This document shows positions 56,767 to 64,000 of a stretch of 64,000 nucleotides of DNA, piece after piece. Numbering within the stretch: position 1 is the first letter of the stretch; every line of letters starts with the position of its first letter. Source of the stretch: Citrobacter europaeus (lineage in GTDB: Bacteria > Pseudomonadota > Gammaproteobacteria > Enterobacterales > Enterobacteriaceae); the NCBI GenBank assembly GCA_020099315.1, contig CP083650.1, forward strand, positions 3,596,001 through 3,660,000, in the 5' to 3' direction. The notes below the pieces were generated by a model. That model was not told where the DNA came from and did not search any database. It was given only the letters and a program-made list of their open reading frames with translations. The translations under genes were made by a program, and so were the position numbers.

Positions 56767-59340
56767 TTACTGCACTGCCACAATACGATCGTCATTCACT
56801 TCCAGGCGAATCGTTTTGCCTGGAATCAGCTCACCAGACAGGATTTGCTGCGCCAGAGGGTTTTCGATCTGTTGTTGGATAGCGCGTTTTAATGGACGAG
56901 CGCCATACACCGGATCGTAACCATTCGCACTCAGTAGCTTAAGCGCCTCGTCAGAGATATGGATTTCATAGCCACGCTCTTCCAGACGTTTGTACAGACG
57001 CTGCAGTTGGATCTGAGCGATAGAAGCAATGTGCTGCTCACCCAACGGATGGAATACAACAACCTCATCTATACGGTTGATGAATTCCGGGCGGAAGTTA
57101 TGGCTCACGACGCCCAGCACCATATCCTTCATGTGGCCGTAATCCAGCTCACCAAAGCGTTCCTGAATCAGATCCGACCCCAGGTTCGAGGTCATGATGA
57201 CAACCGTATTACGGAAATCAACCGTTCTCCCCTGCCCGTCAGTCAGACGACCATCGTCAAGCACCTGCAACAGAATGTTGAATACATCCGGGTGCGCTTT
57301 CTCCACTTCATCCAGCAGGATGACAGAGTAAGGACGACGACGTACCGCTTCCGTCAGGTAACCCCCCTCTTCATAACCGACATATCCCGGAGGCGCGCCA
57401 ACCAGACGAGACACCGAGTGTTTCTCCATAAACTCGGACATATCGATACGCACCATTGCATCATCACTGTCGAACATAAAGTTTGCCAGCGCTTTGCACA
57501 GCTCAGTTTTACCGACACCGGTTGGGCCAAGGAACAGGAATGAGCCAATCGGACGATTCGGATCGGACAAGCCCGCGCGGCTACGACGGATGGCGTTAGA
57601 AACGGCTTCCACCGCTTCATTCTGGCCAATCACGCGGCTGTGCAGCTCCTGCTCCATACGCAACAGTTTTTCCCGTTCGCCTTCCAGCATGCGAGCAACA
57701 GGGATCCCGGTCCAGCGCGCCAGCACTTCCGCAATTTCTGCGTCCGTGACTTTGTTACGCAGCAGACGCATGGTTTTGCCTTCAGACTGGGTGGCTGCTT
57801 CCAGCTGTTTTTCCAGTTCAGGAATTTTGCCATACTGCAATTCAGACATCCGCGCCAGGTCGCCGACGCGACGCGCCTGTTCGATGGCAATTTTTGCCTG
57901 CTCCAGCTCAGCCTTGATAGTTTGCGTTCCCGAGAGGGATGCTTTTTCAGCTTTCCACTCTTCTTCCAACTCAGAATACTGGCGCTCTTTGTCGTCCAGC
58001 TCTTCATTGAGCATATCGAGACGTTTTTTACTCGCCTCATCAGACTCTTTCATTAATGCCTGCTGTTCCAGTTTGAGCTGGATAATACGGCGGTCGAGCC
58101 TGTCGAGTTCCTCCGGCTTGGAGTCAATCTGCATACGAATGCTGGATGCCGCCTCATCAATAAGGTCGATAGCTTTATCCGGCAACTGACGATCGGCAAT
58201 ATAGCGGTGAGACAGCGTTGCTGCCGCAACAATCGCCGGGTCAGTAATCTGCACATGGTGGTGCAGCTCATAACGCTCTTTCAGGCCGCGCAGAATCGCG
58301 ATGGTATCTTCAACGCTTGGCTCAGCCACAAACACTTTCTGGAAACGACGTTCCAGCGCCGCATCTTTTTCGATGTACTGGCGATATTCATCAAGCGTTG
58401 TTGCGCCTACGCAGTGCAGTTCCCCACGCGCCAGCGCCGGTTTCAGCATGTTCCCGGCGTCCATGGCGCCATCGGCTTTACCTGCACCTACCATGGTATG
58501 CAGCTCATCAATAAACAGAATGACATTGCCTTCCTGTTTCGAGAGATCGTTCAGCACACCTTTTAAGCGTTCTTCAAACTCACCACGATATTTAGCCCCA
58601 GCCACCAGCGCGCCCATATCCAACGCCAGCACGCGGCGGCCTTTTAAGCCTTCCGGCACTTCACCATTGATGATACGTTGGGCCAGACCTTCCACGATAG
58701 CGGTTTTACCGACACCGGGTTCCCCGATTAACACCGGGTTATTTTTAGTACGACGTTGCAGCACCTGAATGGTGCGGCGAATTTCTTCATCACGCCCGAT
58801 TACCGGATCGAGTTTGCCCTGTTCGGCACGTTCGGTCAGATCGACGGTATATTTTTTCAAGGCCTGACGTTGGTCTTCAGCCCCCTGATCATTCACGCTT
58901 TCACCTCCACGCATTTGTTCAATTGCCTGAGTGATATTGGCGGTCGAAGCACCTGCTGATTTTAATAAGTCGGTCAGCGTACCGCGTGACTCAAGCGCCG
59001 CCAGAACGAACAGTTCTGACGAAATAAAGTTGTCCCCACGTTTTTGCGCCAGCTTGTCGCAAAGATTCAGTACACGCACCAGATCCTGAGAAGGCTGAAC
59101 GTCACCGCCGGTACCTTCTACCTGCGGCAACCGGCTCAACGCCTGGTCTATGGCTGTACGTAACTGGCCAGCATTAATGCCGGCAGACGTTAATAAAGGA
59201 CGTACCGATCCCCCTTCCTGATTCAGCAAGGCGCTCATTAGATGAAGTGGTTCGATGAATTGATTGTCGTGCCCCAATGCGAGTGACTGGGCATCGGCAA
59301 GAGCAAGCTGGAATTTATTAGTAAGACGATCCAGACGCAT
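56767..59340 (-). CDS. clpB: ClpB protein disaggregase
   Basis: ClpB is a hexameric AAA+ chaperone that rescues aggregated proteins with DnaK. The 857 residues have an N domain (1-about 145), AAA-1 with Walker A GEPGVGKT (about 206), a coiled-coil middle domain (about 410-525, Lys/Glu-rich), and AAA-2 with GPTGVGKT (about 605). The ATG at 59340 has GGGAGGAG upstream. The internal GTG at about codon 149 (ESVNDQGAEDQR) that in E. coli yields the shorter ClpB form is conserved. A sigma-32 promoter lies upstream and a terminator follows. Confidence 0.97.
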   Translation of the reverse strand: MRLDRLTNKFQLALADAQSLALGHDNQFIEPLHLMSALLNQEGGSVRPLLTSAGINAGQLRTAIDQALSRLPQVEGTGGDVQPSQDLVRVLNLCDKLAQKRGDNFISSELFVLAALESRGTLTDLLKSAGASTANITQAIEQMRGGESVNDQGAEDQRQALKKYTVDLTERAEQGKLDPVIGRDEEIRRTIQVLQRRTKNNPVLIGEPGVGKTAIVEGLAQRIINGEVPEGLKGRRVLALDMGALVAGAKYRGEFEERLKGVLNDLSKQEGNVILFIDELHTMVGAGKADGAMDAGNMLKPALARGELHCVGATTLDEYRQYIEKDAALERRFQKVFVAEPSVEDTIAILRGLKERYELHHHVQITDPAIVAAATLSHRYIADRQLPDKAIDLIDEAASSIRMQIDSKPEELDRLDRRIIQLKLEQQALMKESDEASKKRLDMLNEELDDKERQYSELEEEWKAEKASLSGTQTIKAELEQAKIAIEQARRVGDLARMSELQYGKIPELEKQLEAATQSEGKTMRLLRNKVTDAEIAEVLARWTGIPVARMLEGEREKLLRMEQELHSRVIGQNEAVEAVSNAIRRSRAGLSDPNRPIGSFLFLGPTGVGKTELCKALANFMFDSDDAMVRIDMSEFMEKHSVSRLVGAPPGYVGYEEGGYLTEAVRRRPYSVILLDEVEKAHPDVFNILLQVLDDGRLTDGQGRTVDFRNTVVIMTSNLGSDLIQERFGELDYGHMKDMVLGVVSHNFRPEFINRIDEVVVFHPLGEQHIASIAQIQLQRLYKRLEERGYEIHISDEALKLLSANGYDPVYGARPLKRAIQQQIENPLAQQILSGELIPGKTIRLEVNDDRIVAVQ

Positions 59341-59378
59341 AACTCCTCCCATAACAGGCCAAAATTGCTACTGGAGAT

Positions 59379-59408
59379 TAAATGAGGTCATCCCTCAATT
59401 ATTCAAGG
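59379..59408 (-). promoter_or_regulatory. Sigma-32 heat-shock promoter of clpB
   Basis: In the minus direction CTTGAA (59408-59403), a 14-bp spacer, and CCTCATTTA (59387-59379) match the sigma-32 consensus CTTGAAA-N11-16-CCCCATNT. Confidence 0.85.
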
Positions 59409-59469
59409 TGAATGACCTGAATTATGTGAAAAGAAAATTACGCGTACCGGATCGTCTTGATTCTTTAGG

Positions 59470-60201
59470 TTATATCAGCCAAATAAAACTTGCCATACGA
59501 CCCGTGGTATTGTCGCGACGATAAGAGAAGAACGTCTCACTTTCGCTGAAGGTGCAGCGGTCGCCGCCGTGGACGTTCTCTACGCCGACATTTGCCAGCC
59601 GCTGGCGCGCAAGCTGATAAATATTCGCCAGGTATTTGTCGCCATGCGGTACAAATGCAAGGTCCGCTTGCGGATCTTTCGCCATGAACGCTGCGCGAAC
59701 TTCTGGCCCCACTTCAAACGCGTTCGGGCCAATAGCCGGGCCTAACCAGGCAATAATGTTTTCAGGTTTATCGGCAAAACACGCTACCGTCTCTTCCAGT
59801 ACGCCGGCGCATAATCCGCGCCAACCCGCATGTGCCGCCGCGACTTCCGTTCCCGCGCGATTACAAAACAGCACAGGCAGACAATCGGCCGTCATCACCG
59901 CACAGACGGTGCCCGGCGTGTTGCTGTATGAAGCATCAGCACGTTTGGAGGCGTAAGGCCCGCCGGTCAGTTTCAGGACATCCTTACCGTGGACCTGCTC
60001 CAGCCAGACAGGCTTTGACGGCAGATTGCCCGCAGCAAACAGTCGTTTGCGGTTCTCTTCAACATGCTCCGGGTTATCGCCGCAATGGGCGCCCAGATTC
60101 AGCGAATCGTAAGGCGGCATACTGACACCGCCAATACGGGTAGAACTACACGCCGCAACACCTTGCGGTATCGGCCACTGCGGGACAATTAGCTTACTCA
60201 T
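59470..60201 (-). CDS. pgeF: PgeF (YfiH), peptidoglycan editing / polyphenol oxidase family
   Basis: The 243-residue YfiH/laccase-domain protein has the conserved metal/catalytic residues His and Cys in LGAHCGDNPEHV, VMTADCLPVLFC, and AAAHAGWRGL. In E. coli PgeF corrects peptidoglycan by hydrolysing UDP-MurNAc-L-Ser misproducts. It overlaps rluD by 4 bp (ATGA), forming rluD-pgeF. The clpB promoter lies just beyond its 3' end. Confidence 0.94.
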   Translation of the reverse strand: MSKLIVPQWPIPQGVAACSSTRIGGVSMPPYDSLNLGAHCGDNPEHVEENRKRLFAAGNLPSKPVWLEQVHGKDVLKLTGGPYASKRADASYSNTPGTVCAVMTADCLPVLFCNRAGTEVAAAHAGWRGLCAGVLEETVACFADKPENIIAWLGPAIGPNAFEVGPEVRAAFMAKDPQADLAFVPHGDKYLANIYQLARQRLANVGVENVHGGDRCTFSESETFFSYRRDNTTGRMASFIWLI

Positions 60202-61178
60202 AGCCAGGCAATATCATCCTTATGTTCTTCGAAATCAGCGCGCATCACTGCAATCAATTGCACCATATCTTGTGGTATAGGCGCGTGCCATTCCATTTCG
60301 ATACCGGAAATTGGGTGATAAAGGCGCAGCATAGTCGCGTGCAGCGCCTGGCGGTCAAATTTACGCAGCACGGAGATAAATTCGTCTGAAGCGCCTTTCG
60401 GTGGACGCGGACGGCCGCCGTAGACCTGATCGCCTACCAGCGGATGGGTGATATGCGCCATATGCACGCGGATCTGGTGCGTACGTCCGGTTTCCAGACG
60501 CAACCGCAGACGCGTGTGCACACGGAAGTGTTCCATAATGCGATAGTGCGTCACCGCCGGTTTACCCATTGGATGCACCGCCATGTGCGTACGTTTAGTC
60601 GGGTGACGGCTAATCGGTTCCTCAACGGTTCCGCCTGCCGTCATGTGACCAATCGCCACGGCTTCGTATTCACGAGTGATTTCACGCAGCTGCAGCGACT
60701 CCACCAGACGTGTTTGCGCCGGAACGGTCTTTGCCACCACCATTAATCCGGTCGTGTCTTTATCCAGACGATGTACGATACCCGCACGAGGAACATCCGC
60801 GATTGGCGGATAGTAATGCAGCAACGCATTCAATACCGTACCATCAGGATTCCCGGCGCCCGGATGCACTACGAGGTCACGGGGTTTGTTGATGACAAGA
60901 ATATCGTCATCTTCATAAACGATATCCAGTGGGATATCCTGAGGCTCAAAACGAACCTCTTCATCAATTTCTGCATTGATGGAGACGCGCTCTCCGCCCA
61001 ACACTTTTTCTTTCGGTTTATCGCAAAGATTGCCATTTACCAGTACGCGCTGGTCGAGGATCCATTCTTTTATGCGCGATCGCGAATAATCAGGGAACAA
61101 TTCGGCCAAAGCCTGATCTAAGCGTTGACCGAGCTGATTTTCGGAGACTGTTGCGGTGAGTTCTACTCGTTGTGCCAT
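60198..61178 (-). CDS. rluD: 23S rRNA pseudouridine(1911/1915/1917) synthase
   Basis: RluD makes three pseudouridines in helix 69 of 23S rRNA and is needed for normal ribosome assembly. The 326 residues have an N-terminal S4 domain (about 15-80, LDQALAELFPDYSRSRIKEWI) and the catalytic domain with Asp in GIVHRLDKDTTGLMV and RLETGRTHQIRVHM. It diverges from bamD and overlaps pgeF. Confidence 0.97.
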   Translation of the reverse strand: MAQRVELTATVSENQLGQRLDQALAELFPDYSRSRIKEWILDQRVLVNGNLCDKPKEKVLGGERVSINAEIDEEVRFEPQDIPLDIVYEDDDILVINKPRDLVVHPGAGNPDGTVLNALLHYYPPIADVPRAGIVHRLDKDTTGLMVVAKTVPAQTRLVESLQLREITREYEAVAIGHMTAGGTVEEPISRHPTKRTHMAVHPMGKPAVTHYRIMEHFRVHTRLRLRLETGRTHQIRVHMAHITHPLVGDQVYGGRPRPPKGASDEFISVLRKFDRQALHATMLRLYHPISGIEMEWHAPIPQDMVQLIAVMRADFEEHKDDIAWL

Positions 61179-61309
61179 AAACTGCTTCTTCGTTTAACGT
61201 TGGGTTTTACGGCTTTGCCGTTTAATATAGTGTGCTATTGTAGCTGGTCTTAACCGGGAGCAGGAACAGAGAATCTCCCGTAAAACATTTTGAGGAAAGT
61301 CAAAACGTC

Positions 61310-62047
61310 ATGACGCGCATGAAATATCTGGTGGCAGCAGCCACGTTGAGCCTGTTTTTGGCGGGTTGCTCTGGTTCAAAGGAAGAGGTGCCCGATAATC
61401 CGCCAAATGAAATCTACGCGACTGCTCAGCAAAAGCTGCAGGACGGTAACTGGAAACAGGCAATAACGCAATTGGAAGCGTTGGATAACCGTTATCCATT
61501 TGGACCGTATTCTCAGCAGGTGCAATTAGATCTCATCTACGCCTACTACAAAAACGCCGATCTGCCACTTGCTCAGGCTGCCATCGATCGTTTTATCCGT
61601 CTTAACCCGACACACCCTAACATTGATTATGTCATGTATATGCGTGGCCTGACCAATATGGCGTTGGATGATAGCGCACTGCAAGGATTCTTTGGTGTTG
61701 ATCGCAGCGATCGCGATCCGCAACATGCCCGAGCTGCGTTTAATGACTTTTCCAAGCTGGTACGTGGCTATCCGAACAGCCAGTACACCACTGACGCCAC
61801 TAAACGTCTGGTGTTCCTGAAAGATCGTCTGGCGAAGTATGAATATTCCGTTGCGGAATATTACACTGCCCGCGGTGCATGGGTTGCCGTGGTAAACCGT
61901 GTGGAAGGCATGCTGCGTGACTTCCCTGATACTCAGGCAACACGTAATGCTCTGCCGTTGATGGAAAACGCTTATCGCCAGATGCAGATGAATGCGCAGG
62001 CAGAAAAAGTAGCAAAAATTATTGCCGCCAACAGCAGCAACACCTGA
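61310..62047 (+). CDS. bamD: Outer membrane assembly lipoprotein BamD
   Basis: BamD is an essential lipoprotein of the BAM complex that inserts beta-barrel proteins into the outer membrane. The 245 residues begin with a signal peptide and lipobox LAGC (lipid-modified Cys about 20), then five TPR-like repeats (for example NEIYATAQQKLQDGNWKQA and LAQAAIDRFIRLNPTH). ATG 61310 has TGAGGAAAG upstream. The gene diverges from rluD and is followed by a terminator. Confidence 0.97.
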   Translation: MTRMKYLVAAATLSLFLAGCSGSKEEVPDNPPNEIYATAQQKLQDGNWKQAITQLEALDNRYPFGPYSQQVQLDLIYAYYKNADLPLAQAAIDRFIRLNPTHPNIDYVMYMRGLTNMALDDSALQGFFGVDRSDRDPQHARAAFNDFSKLVRGYPNSQYTTDATKRLVFLKDRLAKYEYSVAEYYTARGAWVAVVNRVEGMLRDFPDTQATRNALPLMENAYRQMQMNAQAEKVAKIIAANSSNT

Positions 62048-62062
62048 TTTACCTCAGAATGC

Positions 62063-62093
62063 AAAACGGCAGCCCAACGGCTGCCGTTTTTTT
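62063..62093 (+). terminator. bamD rho-independent terminator
   Basis: ACGGCAGC (62066-62073) pairs with GCTGCCGT (62080-62087), followed by a run of seven T. Confidence 0.9.
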
Positions 62094-62237
62094 ATCCATT
62101 AACGTCATCACTGAAGCGGTTTAGCTTCGACGCATCTCATCAAATATGGCCTGCTTTCAGGTATTCCTCAAGTAAAAAATCGCTTGTTCCTGCGATGCCT
62201 CACAAAAAGGTTTTCTTGACAAAAAGCGACAAAATAA

Positions 62238-62279
62238 TGTGATTCAGATCACACATTTTGACATTAGGAACGGTATGCT
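62238..62279 (+). promoter_or_regulatory. raiA promoter with CRP site
   Basis: TGTGA-TTCAGA-TCACA (62238-62253) is an exact CRP consensus. TATGCT at 62274-62279 can be the -10 box, so the CRP centre would lie about 41 bp before the start of transcription, a class II position. Confidence 0.75.
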
Positions 62280-62316
62280 GGAATCACCAAGACGGGAAAG
62301 ACAAGAGGTAAAATTT

Positions 62317-62655
62317 ATGACAATGAACATTACCAGTAAACAAATGGAAATTACTCCGGCAATTCGCCAGCATGTCGCAGACCGTCTCGCCAAACTAGAA
62401 AAATGGCAAACTCATCTGATTAATCCACATATCATTCTGTCTAAGGAGCCACAGGGTTTCATTGCTGATGCCACCATCAATACACCGAACGGACATCTGG
62501 TCGCCAGCGCAAAACACGAGGATATGTACACCGCAATTAACGATTTGATCAACAAGCTGGAACGGCAGCTCAATAAAGTGCAGCACAAAGGCGAAGCCCG
62601 TCGTGCCACAACTTCAGTCAAAGACGCCAACTTCGTCGAAGCAGAAGAAGAGTAG
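62317..62655 (+). CDS. raiA: Ribosome-associated inhibitor A (RaiA/YfiA)
   Basis: RaiA binds the 30S A/P site region in stationary phase and cold shock, keeps 70S ribosomes idle and opposes 100S dimer formation. The 112 residues form a single beta-alpha-beta domain (MNITSKQMEITPAIRQHV, INKLERQLNKVQHK) with a short acidic tail. ATG 62317 follows AGAGGT; the frame from 62239 begins in the CRP site and is rejected. A terminator follows and pheL starts just after. Confidence 0.96.
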   Translation: MTMNITSKQMEITPAIRQHVADRLAKLEKWQTHLINPHIILSKEPQGFIADATINTPNGHLVASAKHEDMYTAINDLINKLERQLNKVQHKGEARRATTSVKDANFVEAEEE

Positions 62656-62678
62656 TCCCTTACATTGAGTGTATCGCC

Positions 62679-62704
62679 AACGCGCCTTCGGGCGCGTTTT
62701 TTGT
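62679..62704 (+). terminator. raiA rho-independent terminator
   Basis: AACGCGCC-TTCG-GGCGCGTT, an 8-bp stem with a stable UUCG loop (62679-62698), followed by TTTTTTG. Confidence 0.93.
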
Positions 62705-62733
62705 TGACAGGGTGAAAACAGTACGGGTACTTT
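62704..62733 (+). promoter_or_regulatory. pheLA promoter
   Basis: TTGACA (62704-62709) and TACTTT (62728-62733) with an 18-bp spacer, about 25 bp before pheL. It begins in the raiA terminator T-run. Confidence 0.7.
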
Positions 62734-62758
62734 ACTGACGTAGCCAAAGGAAAATTAC

Positions 62759-62806
62759 ATGAAACTTATCCCGTTCTTCTTCGCATTCTTTTTTACCTTC
62801 CCCTGA
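62759..62806 (+). CDS. pheL: Phe operon leader peptide
   Basis: ATG 62759 opens a 15-codon frame, MKLIPFFFAFFFTFP, with seven phenylalanine codons, ending at TGA 62804-62806. Translation speed over the Phe codons controls the attenuator downstream. The residue at position 3 is Leu where E. coli has His. AAAGGAAAA precedes the ATG. Confidence 0.95.
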   Translation: MKLIPFFFAFFFTFP

Positions 62807-62807
62807 A

Positions 62808-62880
62808 TGGGAGGCGTTTCGTCGTGTGATAAAGAATGCGAAGACGAACAATAAGGCCTCCCAAAACGGGGGGCTTTTTT
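62808..62880 (+). terminator. pheA attenuator
   Basis: The terminator stem GCCTCCC (62856-62862) and GGGGGGC (62868-62874) is followed by TTTTTT. Upstream TGGGAGGCG (62808-62816) can pair with GGCCTCCC to form the competing antiterminator, as expected for phenylalanine attenuation. Confidence 0.85.
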
Positions 62881-62904
62881 ATTGATAACAAGAAAGGCAA
62901 CACT

Positions 62905-64000
62905 ATGACATCGGAAAACCCATTGCTGGCGCTGCGCGATAAGATCAGCACGCTGGATGAAAAATTACTGGCCCTGCTGGCTGAGCGACGTGGACTGGCC
63001 GTAGAAGTTGGCAAAGCTAAACTGCTTTCTCATCGTCCGGTTCGTGATATCGACCGTGAACGTGATCTGTTGGACCGACTCATTCAGCTTGGCAAAGCAC
63101 ATCATCTCGATGCTCACTACATTACTCGCCTGTTCCAGCTCATCATCGAAGACTCCGTCCTGACTCAACAGGCACTGCTGCAGCAGCATCTGAACAAAAT
63201 TAACCCGCACTCGGCGCGCGTAGCTTTCCTAGGACCAAAAGGGTCATATTCCCATCTCGCCGCACGTCAGTATGCTGCCCGTCATTTTGAGCAATTTATT
63301 GAAAGCGGCTGCGCGAAATTTGCCGATATCTTTAATCAGGTCGAAACCGGACAAGCTGACTACGCAGTGGTTCCGATTGAAAACACCAGTTCCGGTGGGA
63401 TTAACGACGTTTACGACCTACTACAGCACACCAGCCTGTCTATCGTTGGCGAAATGACCATTACGATAGACCACTGTGTCCTGGTGTCTGGCACGACGGA
63501 TCTCGAGACCATTGAAACGGTATATAGCCATCCGCAGCCGTTCCAGCAGTGCAGTAAGTTCCTCGGTCGTTACCCACATTGGAAGATTGAGTACACCGAA
63601 AGCACCTCTGCGGCGATGGAAAAAGTTGCGCAGGCTAACTCACCCCGCGTGGCGGCGCTGGGGAGCGAAGCCGGAGGCGTACTGTATGGTTTGCAGGTGC
63701 TTGAACACATTGAAGCTAACCAGACGCAAAACATCACCCGCTTCGTGGTGCTGGCGCGCAAAGCAATCAATGTTTCCGACCAGGTTCCGGCGAAAACAAC
63801 GCTGCTGATGGCGACAGGACAACAAGCCGGTGCGCTGGTTGAAGCGCTGCTGGTACTGCGTAACCATAATCTGATTATGACTAAACTGGAGTCACGCCCG
63901 ATTCACGGCAATCCGTGGGAAGAGATGTTTTATCTTGATATCCAGGCCAACCTGGAATCCCCGCAGATGCAAAAAGCGTTGAAGGAGTTGGGTGAGATTA
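62905..64000 (+). CDS. pheA: Bifunctional chorismate mutase/prephenate dehydratase (3' end missing)
   Basis: PheA converts chorismate to prephenate and then phenylpyruvate in phenylalanine synthesis. From ATG 62905 (AGAAAGG upstream) the frame stays open for 365 codons to the window edge; the full protein is about 386 residues. Domains in order: chorismate mutase (1-about 95, with KLLSHRPVRDIDRERDLL), prephenate dehydratase (about 105-285, with FLGPKGSYSH and PIENTSSGG), and an ACT feedback domain with GALVEALLVLRNHNL and the ESRP motif. Expression is controlled by the pheL attenuator. Confidence 0.97.
   Translation, partial: MTSENPLLALRDKISTLDEKLLALLAERRGLAVEVGKAKLLSHRPVRDIDRERDLLDRLIQLGKAHHLDAHYITRLFQLIIEDSVLTQQALLQQHLNKINPHSARVAFLGPKGSYSHLAARQYAARHFEQFIESGCAKFADIFNQVETGQADYAVVPIENTSSGGINDVYDLLQHTSLSIVGEMTITIDHCVLVSGTTDLETIETVYSHPQPFQQCSKFLGRYPHWKIEYTESTSAAMEKVAQANSPRVAALGSEAGGVLYGLQVLEHIEANQTQNITRFVVLARKAINVSDQVPAKTTLLMATGQQAGALVEALLVLRNHNLIMTKLESRPIHGNPWEEMFYLDIQANLESPQMQKALKELGEI

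Overview
The window reads as a chromosomal core segment of an enteric gamma-proteobacterium (Enterobacteriaceae). Nearly every gene can be recognised as an orthologue of the Escherichia coli K-12 block running from csiE to pheA, in the same order. The differences point away from Escherichia itself and towards a Citrobacter/Salmonella-like relative. The hca dioxygenase genes are missing, a shortened yph cluster carries its own MFS sugar porter, murQ-murP lie beside the RpiR gene yfhH, and shoB/ohsC are absent. This genus-level placement is inferred from gene content. No species call was attempted from the 16S.

Layout. (1) 1-9.2 kb is the accessory part: partial csiE, an orphan hcaT, an operon yphG-MFS porter-yphB divergent from the ROK regulator yphH, and a C-terminal remnant of hcaR. 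(2) 9.3-16.8 kb: glyA and hmp (divergent, with PurR and NsrR boxes), glnB, the two-component/lipoprotein operon glrK-qseG-glrR, and the small RNA GlmY with a full sigma-54 control region (-24/-12 promoter, IHF site, GlrR boxes). (3) 16.8-27.3 kb: purL with a PurR box, mltF, tadA, then pgpC-murP-murQ divergent from yfhH, and yfhL. (4) 27.3-33.8 kb: the lepA-lepB-rnc-era-recO-pdxJ-acpS run. (5) 34.1-36.9 kb: the envelope-stress operon rseD-rpoE-rseA-rseB-rseC with a sigma-E promoter inside rseD. (6) 37.2-50.8 kb: nadB (NadR box), trmN6, srmB, grcA (two FNR boxes), ung, yfiF, trxC, tapT, patZ, a pssA leader ORF, pssA, yfiM, kgtP. (7) 51.1-56.7 kb: a complete rRNA operon on the minus strand (16S, tRNA-Glu, 23S, 5S, terminators T1 and T2, promoters P1 and P2). 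(8) 56.7-64 kb: clpB (sigma-32 promoter), pgeF, rluD, bamD, raiA (CRP box), pheL attenuator and pheA, cut by the window end.

How the parts work together. Several clusters are coherent circuits: GlrK/QseG/GlrR driving GlmY next door; RpoE with its anti-sigma factor RseA, modulators RseB and RseC, and leader RseD; MurP/MurQ for N-acetylmuramic acid uptake and cleavage next to an RpiR/SIS regulator; and YphG/YphB/MFS with a ROK regulator, which looks like a small sugar-utilisation unit of unknown substrate. REP/BIME repeats sit in many intergenic gaps.

I see no prophage, insertion sequence or CRISPR array, and no clearly new system. The best leads are the transporter swap in the yph cluster, the decayed hca locus, the murQP-pgpC-yfhH arrangement, and the leader ORFs before pssA and rpoE. 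All identifications rest on reading the sequence and on recalled family knowledge; no database search was run.
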